Under the pieces are notes generated by a model. The model was not told where the DNA came from. It was given only the letters and a program-made list of their open reading frames with translations, and did no database searches. A DNA stretch of 64,000 bases from Verrucomicrobiota bacterium (GTDB taxonomy: Bacteria; Verrucomicrobiota; Verrucomicrobiia; Limisphaerales; Pedosphaeraceae): contig JAJPHR010000009.1 in assembly GCA_021325145.1 (NCBI GenBank), positions 89,506 to 153,505 on the forward strand, in the 5' to 3' direction. Made by a program: the position numbers and the translations under genes. Below, piece after piece: positions 16,964-26,260 of this stretch; the stretch's first letter is position 1; each line of letters starts with the position of its first letter.

Positions 16964-17072
16964 CTCACAATAATCCATGGTATGCCAGCCCAAGCCCTCA
17001 TGTCCTGACTGGGTTGCCTGGAGTTCCCTCCTGCCAACCGGTCTTTCCAGGAAGACCTTTGACTGCGCTTTC

Positions 17073-19280
17073 ATGACCACGAGCCTCCGACAGCGTCTGA
17101 CGTCCGTTCCCTCCGTGGTCTGGGTGCTGGCGCTCACCCTTTCCTGCCTCGTGCCTTTTTTAGGCAAGGCTTACCATATTGACGATACTCTTTTCCTCTG
17201 GGTGGGAGAGCAAATTCAGCGGCATCCCGCCGATCCTTTCGGATTCACCGTGAACTGGTTCGGTTTCGCCTATCCAATGGTCAAGTCTTTCGAAAATCCG
17301 CCGCTTACCTGCTATTACATTGCGCTGGTCGCACGGGTGGTGGGTTGGAGCGAACCAGCCATGCATGCGGCTTTTTTGCTGCCAGCCCTCGCCAGTGCCT
17401 GGGGAATTCATTCCTTGGCGCGAAGATATTGCCGGCGACCATTGCTGGCGGCGGTGATGGCGGTGTTGTCGCCGGTTTTCCTCATCTCCAGCACGACCGT
17501 GATGTGCGATGTCATGTTGCTGGCCTTTTGGGTTTGGTCGATCGTGCTGTTCGAGGAGGGACAGGAGGAAAACCGTCCGCTGCTATTTCTGGCGAGCGGA
17601 ATCGTGGGTGGGCTTGCGGTTTTAACCAAGTTTCCCGGCCTTGCACTGGTTCCGCTGCTGGGTGCCTGCGGTTTGCACCGGCGACGCCGGTTGAGTTTGG
17701 GTTGGTGGCTCCTGGCTCCGGCGGTCCCGCTGTTGGTGGCGGCCGGTTACGAGTGGTACACCCGCAAAATGTATGGGCAGGGCTTGCTTCTGGCCGCGGC
17801 GACGTACGCTTCAAGCCAGCGTCAAGCCGATGAGGGACTTCTAATCGAGCGAGTGGTGGTGGGCCTCGGTTTCATGGGCGGCTGCTTTTTGCCGACCCTG
17901 TTCTTTGCGCCGGCCTTGTGGCGGCCTCGAACCATCCTGGTTGGTCTCATCTGCCTCGTGCCGTTCCTGGCGTTTCTCCCCGAGATCGGGCCGCTTGGAC
18001 GATTGTTCTGGCGGCCGGATGAACGATTCGACTGGGTGAGTTTCCTGCAAAGCGCGCTTTTCACCGTGGCCAGCCTCCACATCCTGATACTCGCGGGAAG
18101 TGACTTTTGGACCCGGCGCGATACCGGCGCGCTCTGCCTGCTGCTTTGGACCGCCGGGATTTTTATTTTCGCCAGCGCGGTGAACTGGACCATGAACGGC
18201 CGCAGTTTGCTGCCGATGGCCCCAGCCGCGGCCATTCTTCTGGCAAGACGTCTCGATCAGCGGTATCCCGGCACGGCAGTCGTGCCGAAATGGCGGTTCT
18301 TCTGGCCGGTGATTTCAGCCGGCGTGCTCAGCCTGTTGCTGGTCAAGGCGGATTACGACCTGGCCAGCGTAAACCGGGTTGCGGCGAATGAATTATGCGC
18401 TCGCTACCGGAGCCCGGGGAAGGTGCTTTGGTTTCGCGGGCATTGGGGCTTCCAGTACTACATGGAAAAGTTGGGAGCCAAACCATTGGACACCCTGCAA
18501 CCCGTGCTATCGCCCGGGGACCGGGTGATTTTACCGGACCCACGGACTGCCAGCAACGTATTCGACGTGCCGGCGGATGTCGTCCGCCTGATTGAGGTGT
18601 TGGGGTTTAGGCCCAACCGATATTACGCCACCGTAAGCTACTCGGTTGAAGCTTGCTTCTACAGTTGGCGCAAGGGCTTGCTTCCGTTCGCGGTGGGAGA
18701 GGTCAATCCGGTATGCTTCTATGTCTTCGAGGCTACCCAGGCGCTGGATGGAACCAGCCATTACGCAGATGGCCACTCTGCGGTTGGGGCATGGGACCAG
18801 CAGCGCGCTTTCGAGCAGGAAAGCAGCCGGTGCCAAAAGTTACTCGGTCTCAACCCGAACGATGTGCAAACTCGTTTCCAACTCGGGATGACGTGGCTGG
18901 CTCGCGCGCGTCCCAGGGAGGCGGCGAACCAGTTCTCCGAAATCCTGCGTCTGGAACCTGATTACGCACCCGCGCGCCTCCAGTTGGCCATGCTTGCATC
19001 CAAACAGGGAAAAACCAGCGAAGCAGTGGCGCACTACCGCATGGCATTGCGCATGGAACCGGATTCGGTTGAAGCGCTCAACAACCTGGCCTGGATTCTC
19101 GCGACCAACCCGGATGGCCAGGTTCGAAATGGAACCGGCGGTTCGCCTGGCCGAGCGCGCCAACGAACTGAGCGGCGGCACCAACACTTTGGTGACCGGC
19201 ACGCTGGCGGCGGCGTACGCCGAGTCCGGGCATTTTGCCGAAGCGGTTTCGTCCGCCAATCAGGCCATCCAAACGGCTGA
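17073..19280 (+). CDS. Glycosyltransferase-39-like membrane protein with TPR tail, frameshifted near the end
   Basis: Start ATG 17073 (MTTSLRQRL); an in-frame ATG at 16977 is less likely. The first loop has the GT-C acidic pair in KAYHIDDTLFLWVGEQI (about residue 37), about ten further membrane segments follow to residue 450, and TPR repeats from about 590. As read here the frame ends at 19280 after a nonsense tail. Homology with the ends of the proteins at 13689 and 5438 breaks off at about 19135 and continues in the next frame to 19365. Either two bases are lost in a Glu codon (NGT-E-AV) or this is a sequencing error; the full-length product would be about 764 residues. Confidence 0.82.
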   Translation: MTTSLRQRLTSVPSVVWVLALTLSCLVPFLGKAYHIDDTLFLWVGEQIQRHPADPFGFTVNWFGFAYPMVKSFENPPLTCYYIALVARVVGWSEPAMHAAFLLPALASAWGIHSLARRYCRRPLLAAVMAVLSPVFLISSTTVMCDVMLLAFWVWSIVLFEEGQEENRPLLFLASGIVGGLAVLTKFPGLALVPLLGACGLHRRRRLSLGWWLLAPAVPLLVAAGYEWYTRKMYGQGLLLAAATYASSQRQADEGLLIERVVVGLGFMGGCFLPTLFFAPALWRPRTILVGLICLVPFLAFLPEIGPLGRLFWRPDERFDWVSFLQSALFTVASLHILILAGSDFWTRRDTGALCLLLWTAGIFIFASAVNWTMNGRSLLPMAPAAAILLARRLDQRYPGTAVVPKWRFFWPVISAGVLSLLLVKADYDLASVNRVAANELCARYRSPGKVLWFRGHWGFQYYMEKLGAKPLDTLQPVLSPGDRVILPDPRTASNVFDVPADVVRLIEVLGFRPNRYYATVSYSVEACFYSWRKGLLPFAVGEVNPVCFYVFEATQALDGTSHYADGHSAVGAWDQQRAFEQESSRCQKLLGLNPNDVQTRFQLGMTWLARARPREAANQFSEILRLEPDYAPARLQLAMLASKQGKTSEAVAHYRMALRMEPDSVEALNNLAWILATNPDGQVRNGTGGSPGRARQRTERRHQHFGDRHAGGGVRRVRAFCRSGFVRQSGHPNG

Positions 19281-19365
19281 ACGCGGCGGCAATCAACGCC
19301 TTGCGGCGACTAACCGCCGGTTGCTCGAACTCTACCGGGCCAACCGACCCTATCACGAGGAATAA
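19135..19365 (+). other. Frameshifted C-terminal remainder of the gene at 17073
   Basis: In the +1 frame this stretch reads AVRLAERANELSGGTNTL, TGTLAAAYAESGHFAEAVSS and TNRRLLELYRANRPYHEE. These match the last TPR of the proteins at 5438-7645 (LGTLAAAYAENDQFEKAVE) and 13689-16373 (TNRKLLELYQARRAFHQE). It is the true end of the gene, displaced by one frame. Confidence 0.85.
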
Positions 19366-19377
19366 ACCGGCCTTTGC

Positions 19378-20103
19378 TCAGCCGCCGTTGCCCGAAGCAA
19401 ACTCGACGAACCACGGTTCCGGGCGGGCTTGGAACGATCTCGCCTCCCCGTGCCACGCGAATCGCACTTCACTCGCATGGAGCGCATGGTGTGGCAGGAT
19501 CAATTTTCTCCTCTGTGCTTCCGTCAGCCGATCTTCGACCAGCGCCAAATACAAATCCTCATCGCCGCCATACAATTTATCGCCGACGATTGGGTGTCCC
19601 AAGTGAGCGAGGTGAATTCGGATCTGGTGCTTTCGTCCCGTGCGCGGCTTTACGCGCAGCAAGGTGAACGGCCCTTCGGCGCGGGCGAACCGTCGTCCCA
19701 CCTGAAACTCGGTTTGTGCGGCGCTGCCGTCCGGCCGAACACAATCCTTGATCGCCACCCGGCTGGCTGTGTCCGGTCCCAAGGCCGCGTCAATGAGCCC
19801 GTTCGGTTCACGGACGTGTCCGTGAACGATGGCCAGATATTCCTTCTCGACCGTCCGGCTTTCCCAAGCCTTTCGGAGGACTCGAGCGGCCGGGTCGGTT
19901 TTCGCCACCACCACCACCCCGCTGGTTTCCCGATCGAGCCGGTTTATCAAGTGGGGATGGCTTTCCGTCCCAAGGTGCAGGCGCACGCGGCTGATCAAGC
20001 TGGACCATGCATCGCCTTTGGTAGGGTGGCAAACGAGCCCGGCTGGTTTGTTGAGCACCAGCAATTCGTCGTTCTCGTCGATAATTTCAAACAGACGTTC
20101 CAT
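19378..20103 (-). CDS. RluA-family RNA pseudouridine synthase
   Basis: 241 residues, a single catalytic domain without the N-terminal S4 domain. The catalytic motif is HLINRLDRETSG (about residues 51-62, Asp57). Other family blocks are LLVLNKPAGLVCHP near the start and RVKPRTGRKHQIRIHLAHLGHPIVGD. It converts specific uridines in rRNA or tRNA to pseudouridine; the target cannot be assigned because RluA, RluC, RluD and TruC share these motifs. It ends 12 bp from the convergent gene at 17073-19365 and has a 160-bp gap upstream to the HemN-like gene on the same strand. Confidence 0.93.
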   Translation of the reverse strand: MERLFEIIDENDELLVLNKPAGLVCHPTKGDAWSSLISRVRLHLGTESHPHLINRLDRETSGVVVVAKTDPAARVLRKAWESRTVEKEYLAIVHGHVREPNGLIDAALGPDTASRVAIKDCVRPDGSAAQTEFQVGRRFARAEGPFTLLRVKPRTGRKHQIRIHLAHLGHPIVGDKLYGGDEDLYLALVEDRLTEAQRRKLILPHHALHASEVRFAWHGEARSFQARPEPWFVEFASGNGG

Positions 20104-20263
20104 TCAACGGACAGTGTGGTCACTTCTGGCATTCATATGGCCTTTAAGCTGCCCCTCACCCGGCCACTCATCCTTGGGGTTCGACGCGACGAGTGCCGCC
20201 TTGAGCTCAGGGATGACGAGCCGTTGGCGAAATGGCCAAAGACACTCCTTTTTGAGAAGGGCA

Positions 20264-21628
20264 TCAATGAGGAACCTCCTTTAAGGCAGGACACAATCTG
20301 CCGGGAAACTCCAATTCCTGGCGAATATGTGCGCGCATTGCCTCTCGGTATTCACCCACCGACTCGAAAAAAGCGCACATCATCAGCATCAACCAATACA
20401 TCCCACGCTCGGTGAGCCGCCAGCCGTGTTCGTCCCGCCGTGCCGCGCCCAGCCATTCGAGCGTGCGCAGTTCGCCCCACAGCTTGCGAAAGAAGCGCGG
20501 CCCATATCGCCGCAAAGCCCATTCCCTGTCCAGCCCCAGCCCAAACATTTTCACCAGCAGAGTGTAACGCATTTGATCCCCTACGGAGAGCTGATTTTCC
20601 ACCACGATTCCCGTCAAGCCCTCCGCAACGCGCTTTTCGTAGGTGTCGAGGCAGAACGTTGTGGCGTAGAGCGTGCCGTCCAAATAACTAAATGCGCCGC
20701 TGCCGACGCCGACATAGAAATCGGCATCGACGAGATACTCGTCACTCGATCGACCGCGCCGGGTAAAACACCAGGCCGAGGATGGCGTAAATTCCGGCAC
20801 GAGCCGGGCGAGAATGGTTTGGTAAAATTGACGGAGCCGGCGGCGATCAGGCAGGCCGGTCGAATCAGCCATCCGTTGAGCGACTCCCGGAGAAATCATC
20901 AGCGGATAAAATGAAACCTGGTTCGCGCCCACTCCGCGGAGAATTTCGAGGTCGCGCTCCAGCGATGCCAGATCCTGGTGCGGCAAATTGAAAATGAGGT
21001 CCACGTTCAGTGTCGGGAAAAATCCGGCGGCCTGGCGGAGGCGGTCCTGCGCTTCCGCGCCGCTGCCGTATTTTTCATAGCGCTGCATGTCCTTGAGCAA
21101 CCGATCGTCGAAGCTCTGCACGCCGACGGATAACCGGGTGACGCCCGCCGCTCGCAATGGCTCGAGAATTTCCGGATGCAGGTCTTTCGGATTGGTCTCG
21201 ACGGAAATGTCGCTCAAATCAAAAAGTTTGCGGGCCAATTCGATCGTCTCAACCAGTTCCTCCGGTTCCGTGGTGGGTGTGCCGCCGCCGAAATATGCCG
21301 TGGAAAATCGGAACCCAGCGTCGTGGTAAAGCCGGATCTCCTCGCGCAACGAATGAAAATAACGTTGCGCCTGCCGGTGACAATGCTGCACCCGGTGGAA
21401 GGAACAGAACGGGCAAAGCGTCTCGCAAAAGGGAATGTGCACATAAAGACAGCCACATCCCCGGGCGGGCACCGGCGGAACGGTTCCGGGCGCGTCTTGC
21501 ATTCGCAGAAACCCGCGCGTTCGAAACCGGAAAGTCCGGAGCAGAAACTCATCAACCAGGCCATACGCCCGGCGCATCGGGTGGAGGAACGAGAGTGGTG
21601 GCTCTTTTTTTGGCAACGTAAGCGTCAT
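20264..21628 (-). CDS. HemN/HemW-like radical SAM protein
   Basis: 454 residues from ATG 21628; a TTG at 21676 would add 16. The radical SAM cluster motif is C68xxxC72xxC75 (CETLCPFC), preceded by LYVHIPFC, the signature of the coproporphyrinogen III dehydrogenase family. FGGGTPTTEPEEL and VGVQSFDDRLL follow. It has an N-terminal extension of about 55 residues and the C-terminal HemN domain. Family members make protoporphyrinogen anaerobically (HemN) or act as haem chaperones (HemW). The conserved motif after the third Cys is SFHRVQ, not the Gly/Asn-rich pattern of true HemN, so I would not assign the haem oxidase role. Confidence 0.85.
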   Translation of the reverse strand: MTLTLPKKEPPLSFLHPMRRAYGLVDEFLLRTFRFRTRGFLRMQDAPGTVPPVPARGCGCLYVHIPFCETLCPFCSFHRVQHCHRQAQRYFHSLREEIRLYHDAGFRFSTAYFGGGTPTTEPEELVETIELARKLFDLSDISVETNPKDLHPEILEPLRAAGVTRLSVGVQSFDDRLLKDMQRYEKYGSGAEAQDRLRQAAGFFPTLNVDLIFNLPHQDLASLERDLEILRGVGANQVSFYPLMISPGVAQRMADSTGLPDRRRLRQFYQTILARLVPEFTPSSAWCFTRRGRSSDEYLVDADFYVGVGSGAFSYLDGTLYATTFCLDTYEKRVAEGLTGIVVENQLSVGDQMRYTLLVKMFGLGLDREWALRRYGPRFFRKLWGELRTLEWLGAARRDEHGWRLTERGMYWLMLMMCAFFESVGEYREAMRAHIRQELEFPGRLCPALKEVPH

Positions 21629-21996
21629 AGCAACCCAGGTGTTTCCGTTCGCCGTCTTCCCCTGGTCGTGAAACAAGCCGGAGGCCTGTCACATTCTAGC
21701 GGCTCGTCTGCATCGCACCACACGCGATTTGTCAAAAGTTGCACGTTAGTTGCATAGCCTCCCAATATATAGGCTATTTTTCACAAAATCGGACACCAAA
21801 AGTTCACTTGGATATGTAAAAAAGGAGAAGCCAAATGGACGCCATGTGATTCGGACTCTTTGTTCTGCACTCGCCTTTATTCGGTGTAAACCCCACGGCG
21901 CTCTCTCCTCTTTTGGAGGGGGGAGAAAATGGCGGCGGCGCGCCCATCCGCATTCGCACCTGCAGCGGACTTGTCATTGCCTCCGCTTGTCGTATC
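21629..21996. other. Noncoding gap between divergent genes
   Basis: No gene recognised. It holds a terminator-like hairpin on the plus strand at 21754-21781 (ATAGCCT, 10-nt loop, AGGCTAT, TTTTT), which has no annotated plus-strand gene before it. A pyrimidine/purine hairpin follows at about 21904-21930 (CTCTCCTC...GGAGGGGGGAG). Promoters for the two divergent genes must lie here, but no clear boxes are visible. Confidence 0.55.
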
Positions 21997-22656
21997 ATGC
22001 TGTGGGTGAAGGAAAAAATATTATTGCCGGTCATCCTGATGATCGTGCTGGCGGTGTCGCGGATTCCCGGCTTGCTGCCGCAAAATTTCAGCGCCGTCTA
22101 TGCGCTGATCTTCTGCGCGGGCGTTTTTTTTCCGCGACGGCTGGTCTGGTGGCTACCTCTCGTGACCATGCTGGTCAGTGACCTGTTGCTAAACTGGTAT
22201 TACCACGCCCATTATCAAACGCCGATCTTCAGCCCGGAACTTTTCGGGAATTATCTCGCCTACGCGGCCTTTCTTTGGCTTGGGCGATGGTTCGGTTCCA
22301 AGGCCTCCTTCGTCTCGCTCGTGGGCGGAGGTTTGATTTGCGCCGTCCTGTTTTACCTGGTCAGCAACACCATTGCCTGGTTGTTTAATCCCTTCCACAA
22401 TCCGGAATACACGAAGACTCTGGCTGGTTGGTGGATTGCGCTCACCCGGGGAACGGCGGGCTACGCGCAGACCTGGGAGTTTTTCCGCAACACACTCACG
22501 AGCAGCGGCCTGTTTACCGCGCTGTTTGCGGGCGCCATGAAATTGATGGACGCCCTGGATCCCGCCGAGGAAGAGGAACCAGTGGAGGAACAACCCGAAG
22601 AACCTGCGTCAGAGCACCCCGAAGATGCCTCGCAACCGAGCCATCCGGCGGCCTGA
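21997..22656 (+). CDS. DUF6580-type membrane protein
   Basis: 219 residues from ATG 21997 (MLWVKEKILLP); an earlier in-frame ATG at 21913 lies in low-complexity upstream DNA. There are five or six membrane segments: a first helix LPVILMIVLAVSRIPGLLP, then NFSAVYALIFCAGVFFPRR, then a helix with VTMLVSDLLLNWYYH. This order (NF-x-A-x-AL, FF-RR, SDL) fits the DUF6580 family of small transport-like membrane proteins. The C-terminal 45 residues are acidic (EEEEPVEEQPEEP) and cytosolic or periplasmic. The substrate is unknown. It is followed by a hairpin element. Confidence 0.78.
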   Translation: MLWVKEKILLPVILMIVLAVSRIPGLLPQNFSAVYALIFCAGVFFPRRLVWWLPLVTMLVSDLLLNWYYHAHYQTPIFSPELFGNYLAYAAFLWLGRWFGSKASFVSLVGGGLICAVLFYLVSNTIAWLFNPFHNPEYTKTLAGWWIALTRGTAGYAQTWEFFRNTLTSSGLFTALFAGAMKLMDALDPAEEEEPVEEQPEEPASEHPEDASQPSHPAA

Positions 22657-22681
22657 GGGTGATTGGGAGCGCCTCAATCTT

Positions 22682-22802
22682 GTATGGAGTTCCGCTTTCA
22701 GGCGGTAAGGGTCTGGCCTGCAGGATGACATGAAATATTTCCAATGCCCTCGATCATGCGGCAGTCATGCCGGCTGAAGCCGGGACTCCATGCGTTGGAA
22801 TG
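22682..22802. repeat. Roughly 121-bp hairpin element, copy 2
   Basis: Same layout as 10434-10550: GTATGGAGTTCCGC and a hairpin at the left, a palindromic AAATATTT core near 22733, and CCGGCTGAAGCCGG (22770-22783) followed by GACTCCATGCGTTGGAATG at the right. The terminal sequences GTATGGAGTTCC and GGGACTCCATGC are imperfect inverted repeats. Confidence 0.78.
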
Positions 22803-22832
22803 CCATCGCGAAACTCCAGACCACCAACCCGC

Positions 22833-23294
22833 ATGAAAATCGGCGTCATCTCGGACACGCACAACCACTTCGATCCCCGGATTCCCGTGCTCTTCTCCGG
22901 CGTGGATCACATTCTGCACGCCGGTGACATCGGCCTGCCCTGGGTGATTCTGGAATTGGAATCCATTGCGCCCGTTACCGCCGTCCTGGGAAACAATGAT
23001 GCCGGGCTGCAATTCAAAGAAACCGAAACTATCGAATTGGGCGGGCGCAAATTTCTTGTCCATCACATTGTCGATGCGCATCGTCCCGCCGAACCCATCC
23101 GGCGGCGCATTGCGCGGGAAAAACCGGACGTGGTTGTCTTCGGTCATTCGCACAAGCCGTTTAATGAAGTGATCGGCCGGACGCTCTACTTCAATCCCGG
23201 CTATGCCGGTAAACCCCGGTTTAACCTGGCGCGCAGTGTCGCGGTTTTGCACTGCGGGCGCAATGGCCTCCGGGCGGAGTACCATCCGCTGTGA
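22833..23294 (+). CDS. YfcE-type metallophosphoesterase
   Basis: 153 residues from ATG 22833. The calcineurin-like metal-binding motifs are in order: D8-T-H10 (ISDTHNH), GD at 31-32 (HAGDIG), GNND near 53-56, H near 68 (LVHHIV), and GHSH (VVFGHSHKP) near 104. These match the YfcE/MJ0936 group of small cytosolic phosphodiesterases. The physiological substrate is not known in the family. The start is set by the conserved MKIGVISDTH; the frame is open upstream into the hairpin element, which is not coding. Confidence 0.92.
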   Translation: MKIGVISDTHNHFDPRIPVLFSGVDHILHAGDIGLPWVILELESIAPVTAVLGNNDAGLQFKETETIELGGRKFLVHHIVDAHRPAEPIRRRIAREKPDVVVFGHSHKPFNEVIGRTLYFNPGYAGKPRFNLARSVAVLHCGRNGLRAEYHPL

Positions 23295-23484
23295 ACACAC
23301 CAGGTGCCAACTCCATGGGCACTTAACCCGACGCTTCACCACCCTTTGGACATGGCCTTTTGTGAAAACTCATCGTGGCGAGGAGGCGTAGCTGCTGGCG
23401 GACGCGCACCGAGCAACGTATGCGACTCCTGCCATAATAGTGCCATCAACCAGGACCATCGCGGGGCACATCGTTCGATCGTCC

Positions 23485-26013
23485 TTACGGAACCCGCATC
23501 GTACGATAAAATTCAAACGGCGCAGTTTCGCCATTCGTATACGTATGCAACCCGCCCGACATCGTGACGGTCGTGTTGGTGATCCAGTGAATCAAATCCA
23601 TGGATTCCAAAATATGATACCGCTGCCAGTCCACTCCCGTGAAACTGACCTGGCAGGCTCCGTTCGAGAGTCTGGCAATACCCAGCTTGTTCTCCATGTT
23701 CCAGTTAAGCACGATGTTCCCCGTGACTCCGCCAAAACCGTCCACCGCAATCTGATAATTCGTGCCGGCGACCGCATTGAACCAAAGCCGGCTCGTCACC
23801 AACCCAGCCCCGCCGGCATCATCATCGTTGGACGCGATGGCGGTGAGATTGCTCACCGTGTTACCGGTATAGACCGCGAGCGTGGTATCAAAATCGCTGC
23901 CTGCCGTGTTGAAATCCACCGGCCCGTTGCTTGGAGCCATCCAGGTAAACCAAACCGAGTGCCCGCCCACGTCTCCGGCGTGCGCGGGTTCCATGGATTC
24001 CTTGCTGGCGCCAATATTGTAGCTGTTGGTCGTGCCCGAACCACCCGCCAGCACCCAGGCATTGCTAAAATCGTCGCTGGCCGGCGGATTGAGATTTAAC
24101 ACCAACGCACCCACCGACGGCCCGGCGCTGCTGTCCAGGAAACCATCACCCACGATGTGATAAGTGGTGCCCGCCACCGCATTAAAGGAAAGCGCGCTCT
24201 GGACAAAAATTCCCGGAATGATGTCGTCGTTGCTCGCCACCAAAGTCAGATTGCTGACCGTATTGCCAGTATAGACCGCCAGGATGGTATCGAAGTCGCT
24301 GCGCTTGGTTGTCACGACGACAGTCTGGTTCGAAACCGGCGTCCAGGTGAACCAAACAGAATGTCCGCCCGCCACTCCCAGATGATTCGGCTCTCCCGGT
24401 TCGGTGGTTGCGCAATTGTTGAATTCCACTGAACTCCACGGGCTGGTGGTAATCACGGTGCCGCTGGCGAAATCGTTGTTGACGGGAGGCGACGGGCAAT
24501 CGCTCGTGGCGGGCGGAATTCGGACCGGAACATAAGTGGTGTTGTTGCCGTAATTGGACTCGGGCAGCAAGCCGTCCGGATTGACGATCATCTGCAAGGA
24601 ATAATCACCCGGCGGCACGTCTGTAATGTCCATGTATTGGCACGCGACGCCAATGAAACCGTTAGGCGGAGGAATGTAGCCGGAATAGACATCGGCCCAG
24701 CCGGCCTGGATGCCTTGAAAGGTGCAATTGTACTTGCCCGGCGGCGCGTTTGGCGCCCAAGGCTGATAATCCTCCAAGCAAAAGCCAACCTTGTGACCGA
24801 AGGCGCTGGGAACCACGTTCCCGCTGAGATCCAGCAGGTGGTACTCGGCAAACTTCTCAAAGTGATAATGCTGGTGACATTTCGCCCATACAAAAAGCGA
24901 ATTCGTGGCCGGGTTTCCCACCACCAGATCGCCGGAACCGACGTTCCGCGTTTCGGTGTTGAAGCTCAGCAGCCGGCGCGTGCCCACCACCTCGCAACCT
25001 TCGACCACCTCGCAATCACCGGGTGAAAACGTGCGCGAGATGATGACCGGATTGGCCGACGGTCCCCAAATAATCAGATCAGCCAGCGGTGTCCCGGTCT
25101 GGTTCCAATTTAAGACTACGTCGCCTGTCGCGCCGCCGAAGCCGTCCACCGCGAGGTGATACGTCGTCCCGGTGGTCGGCGTGAAAGTCACCCGGCTCCA
25201 GCGATCCGTGGCCCCGGCAATGTCGTCCTGCCCGGCCACCAGCGTGAGATTGGAAATAACCCCACCCGTATAAACCGCCAGCAACGTATCGAAGGTGCTG
25301 CCCACGGTGTCGAAAGTCACCGGCGTATTTGTGGGCGCGGTCCAGCAATACCACAGCGAATGGCCGCCGGGATTGCCGGCGTGATTCGGCTCACCCGGTT
25401 CCTTGCTCGCAAAACTGTTGTTATCAGACTCCGAGCCGGAAGCGCCGCTCAAGGAAACGCACGTCGCAAAAAAATCGCTCAGGCAGTAATCCTCAGACAG
25501 CAATTGCTCGCTGTGATGGGCGAGATCAACATCATTGGTCCCGGACTGCACGTAATCAGGTTTCGTTTGCCCCTGTCGATACACTTCGATTTTATAATCG
25601 CGACAGGCGCATCCCGCGGCCATCGGCAGATTTACTGAAGGATCAGCGCCGACACTCCGGCAACCCGTGATCGAATGCGCCGCGTTCGTGAATACCGCAG
25701 TCCAGGTGCTCGAGGCGCAAGGCTTGGAATAAACGATCTCGAACACGGTGAGCGTGCCGTCGCAATTGGTCACGTCCGAAGCCCAATTCAGCCGGGCCAT
25801 ATTGCCGGGCAGGGTCCCCGCCTTGCAGCCGTCCCCATTGCAATCCTGCTGATACGTCCACCACGCGTCTGAAATGTAAGCAGTTTGGGCCAGACCGTTG
25901 GAAACCAGGAAGAAAAGCGCGGTCAAACAAACAGAAAAAATCAGCAACGCAGAATTCCGGCAACGCGCGCCATTGCTTCGTGGCCAGTCAGGGACGAAAT
26001 GTCTTTTGTTCAT
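23485..26013 (-). CDS. Secreted lysyl-oxidase-domain protein with three beta repeat modules
   Basis: 842 residues from ATG 26013 with a signal peptide (LIFSVCLTALFFLVSNGLAQ). Residues about 340-500 match animal lysyl oxidase. The copper site is CHQHYHFEKFAEYHL (about 378). The quinone-forming Lys lies in GHKVGFCLEDY (about 406) and the Tyr region in GWADVYSGY (about 440). The closing block is CQYMDITDVPPGDYSLQM. Three modules with EPxHxGxxGGHSxWFxW and FDTxLAVYTG lie near residues 205-262, 535-598 and 671-731. The C-terminus (YHILESMDLIHW...FYRTMRV) is shared with other secreted proteins here. It may oxidise amines in matrix proteins; the activity is inferred. Confidence 0.88.
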   Translation of the reverse strand: MNKRHFVPDWPRSNGARCRNSALLIFSVCLTALFFLVSNGLAQTAYISDAWWTYQQDCNGDGCKAGTLPGNMARLNWASDVTNCDGTLTVFEIVYSKPCASSTWTAVFTNAAHSITGCRSVGADPSVNLPMAAGCACRDYKIEVYRQGQTKPDYVQSGTNDVDLAHHSEQLLSEDYCLSDFFATCVSLSGASGSESDNNSFASKEPGEPNHAGNPGGHSLWYCWTAPTNTPVTFDTVGSTFDTLLAVYTGGVISNLTLVAGQDDIAGATDRWSRVTFTPTTGTTYHLAVDGFGGATGDVVLNWNQTGTPLADLIIWGPSANPVIISRTFSPGDCEVVEGCEVVGTRRLLSFNTETRNVGSGDLVVGNPATNSLFVWAKCHQHYHFEKFAEYHLLDLSGNVVPSAFGHKVGFCLEDYQPWAPNAPPGKYNCTFQGIQAGWADVYSGYIPPPNGFIGVACQYMDITDVPPGDYSLQMIVNPDGLLPESNYGNNTTYVPVRIPPATSDCPSPPVNNDFASGTVITTSPWSSVEFNNCATTEPGEPNHLGVAGGHSVWFTWTPVSNQTVVVTTKRSDFDTILAVYTGNTVSNLTLVASNDDIIPGIFVQSALSFNAVAGTTYHIVGDGFLDSSAGPSVGALVLNLNPPASDDFSNAWVLAGGSGTTNSYNIGASKESMEPAHAGDVGGHSVWFTWMAPSNGPVDFNTAGSDFDTTLAVYTGNTVSNLTAIASNDDDAGGAGLVTSRLWFNAVAGTNYQIAVDGFGGVTGNIVLNWNMENKLGIARLSNGACQVSFTGVDWQRYHILESMDLIHWITNTTVTMSGGLHTYTNGETAPFEFYRTMRVP

Positions 26014-26260
26014 ATTCCGACAGCACCCGCTGGGCTCCGCGGGATTCCGGGAATCCTGCGTAGGCCAGTCAAACAACTCAAAGAAACGCCCGGCGGGTTC
26101 TGCTACCCATGGCGTCGTGGATAATTTAAATAACTGGCAACACTAGACCACAGGCGCGCCAAACGGTCTAGTCGGCACGATTACTGAGGCATTGTTCCGT
26201 ATATTTCCGGAGCAAGGATGGTTTTACAGGACTGCTGTTCTCTCCTAATGATTGTGTGTC

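Noticed and set aside
19429..20415. 328-residue plus-strand open frame
   Set aside because: Antisense to the pseudouridine synthase and the end of the HemN-like gene.
21754..21781. Terminator on the plus strand
   Set aside because: The stem and T-run fit, but no plus-strand gene precedes it, so it was only mentioned with the intergenic region.
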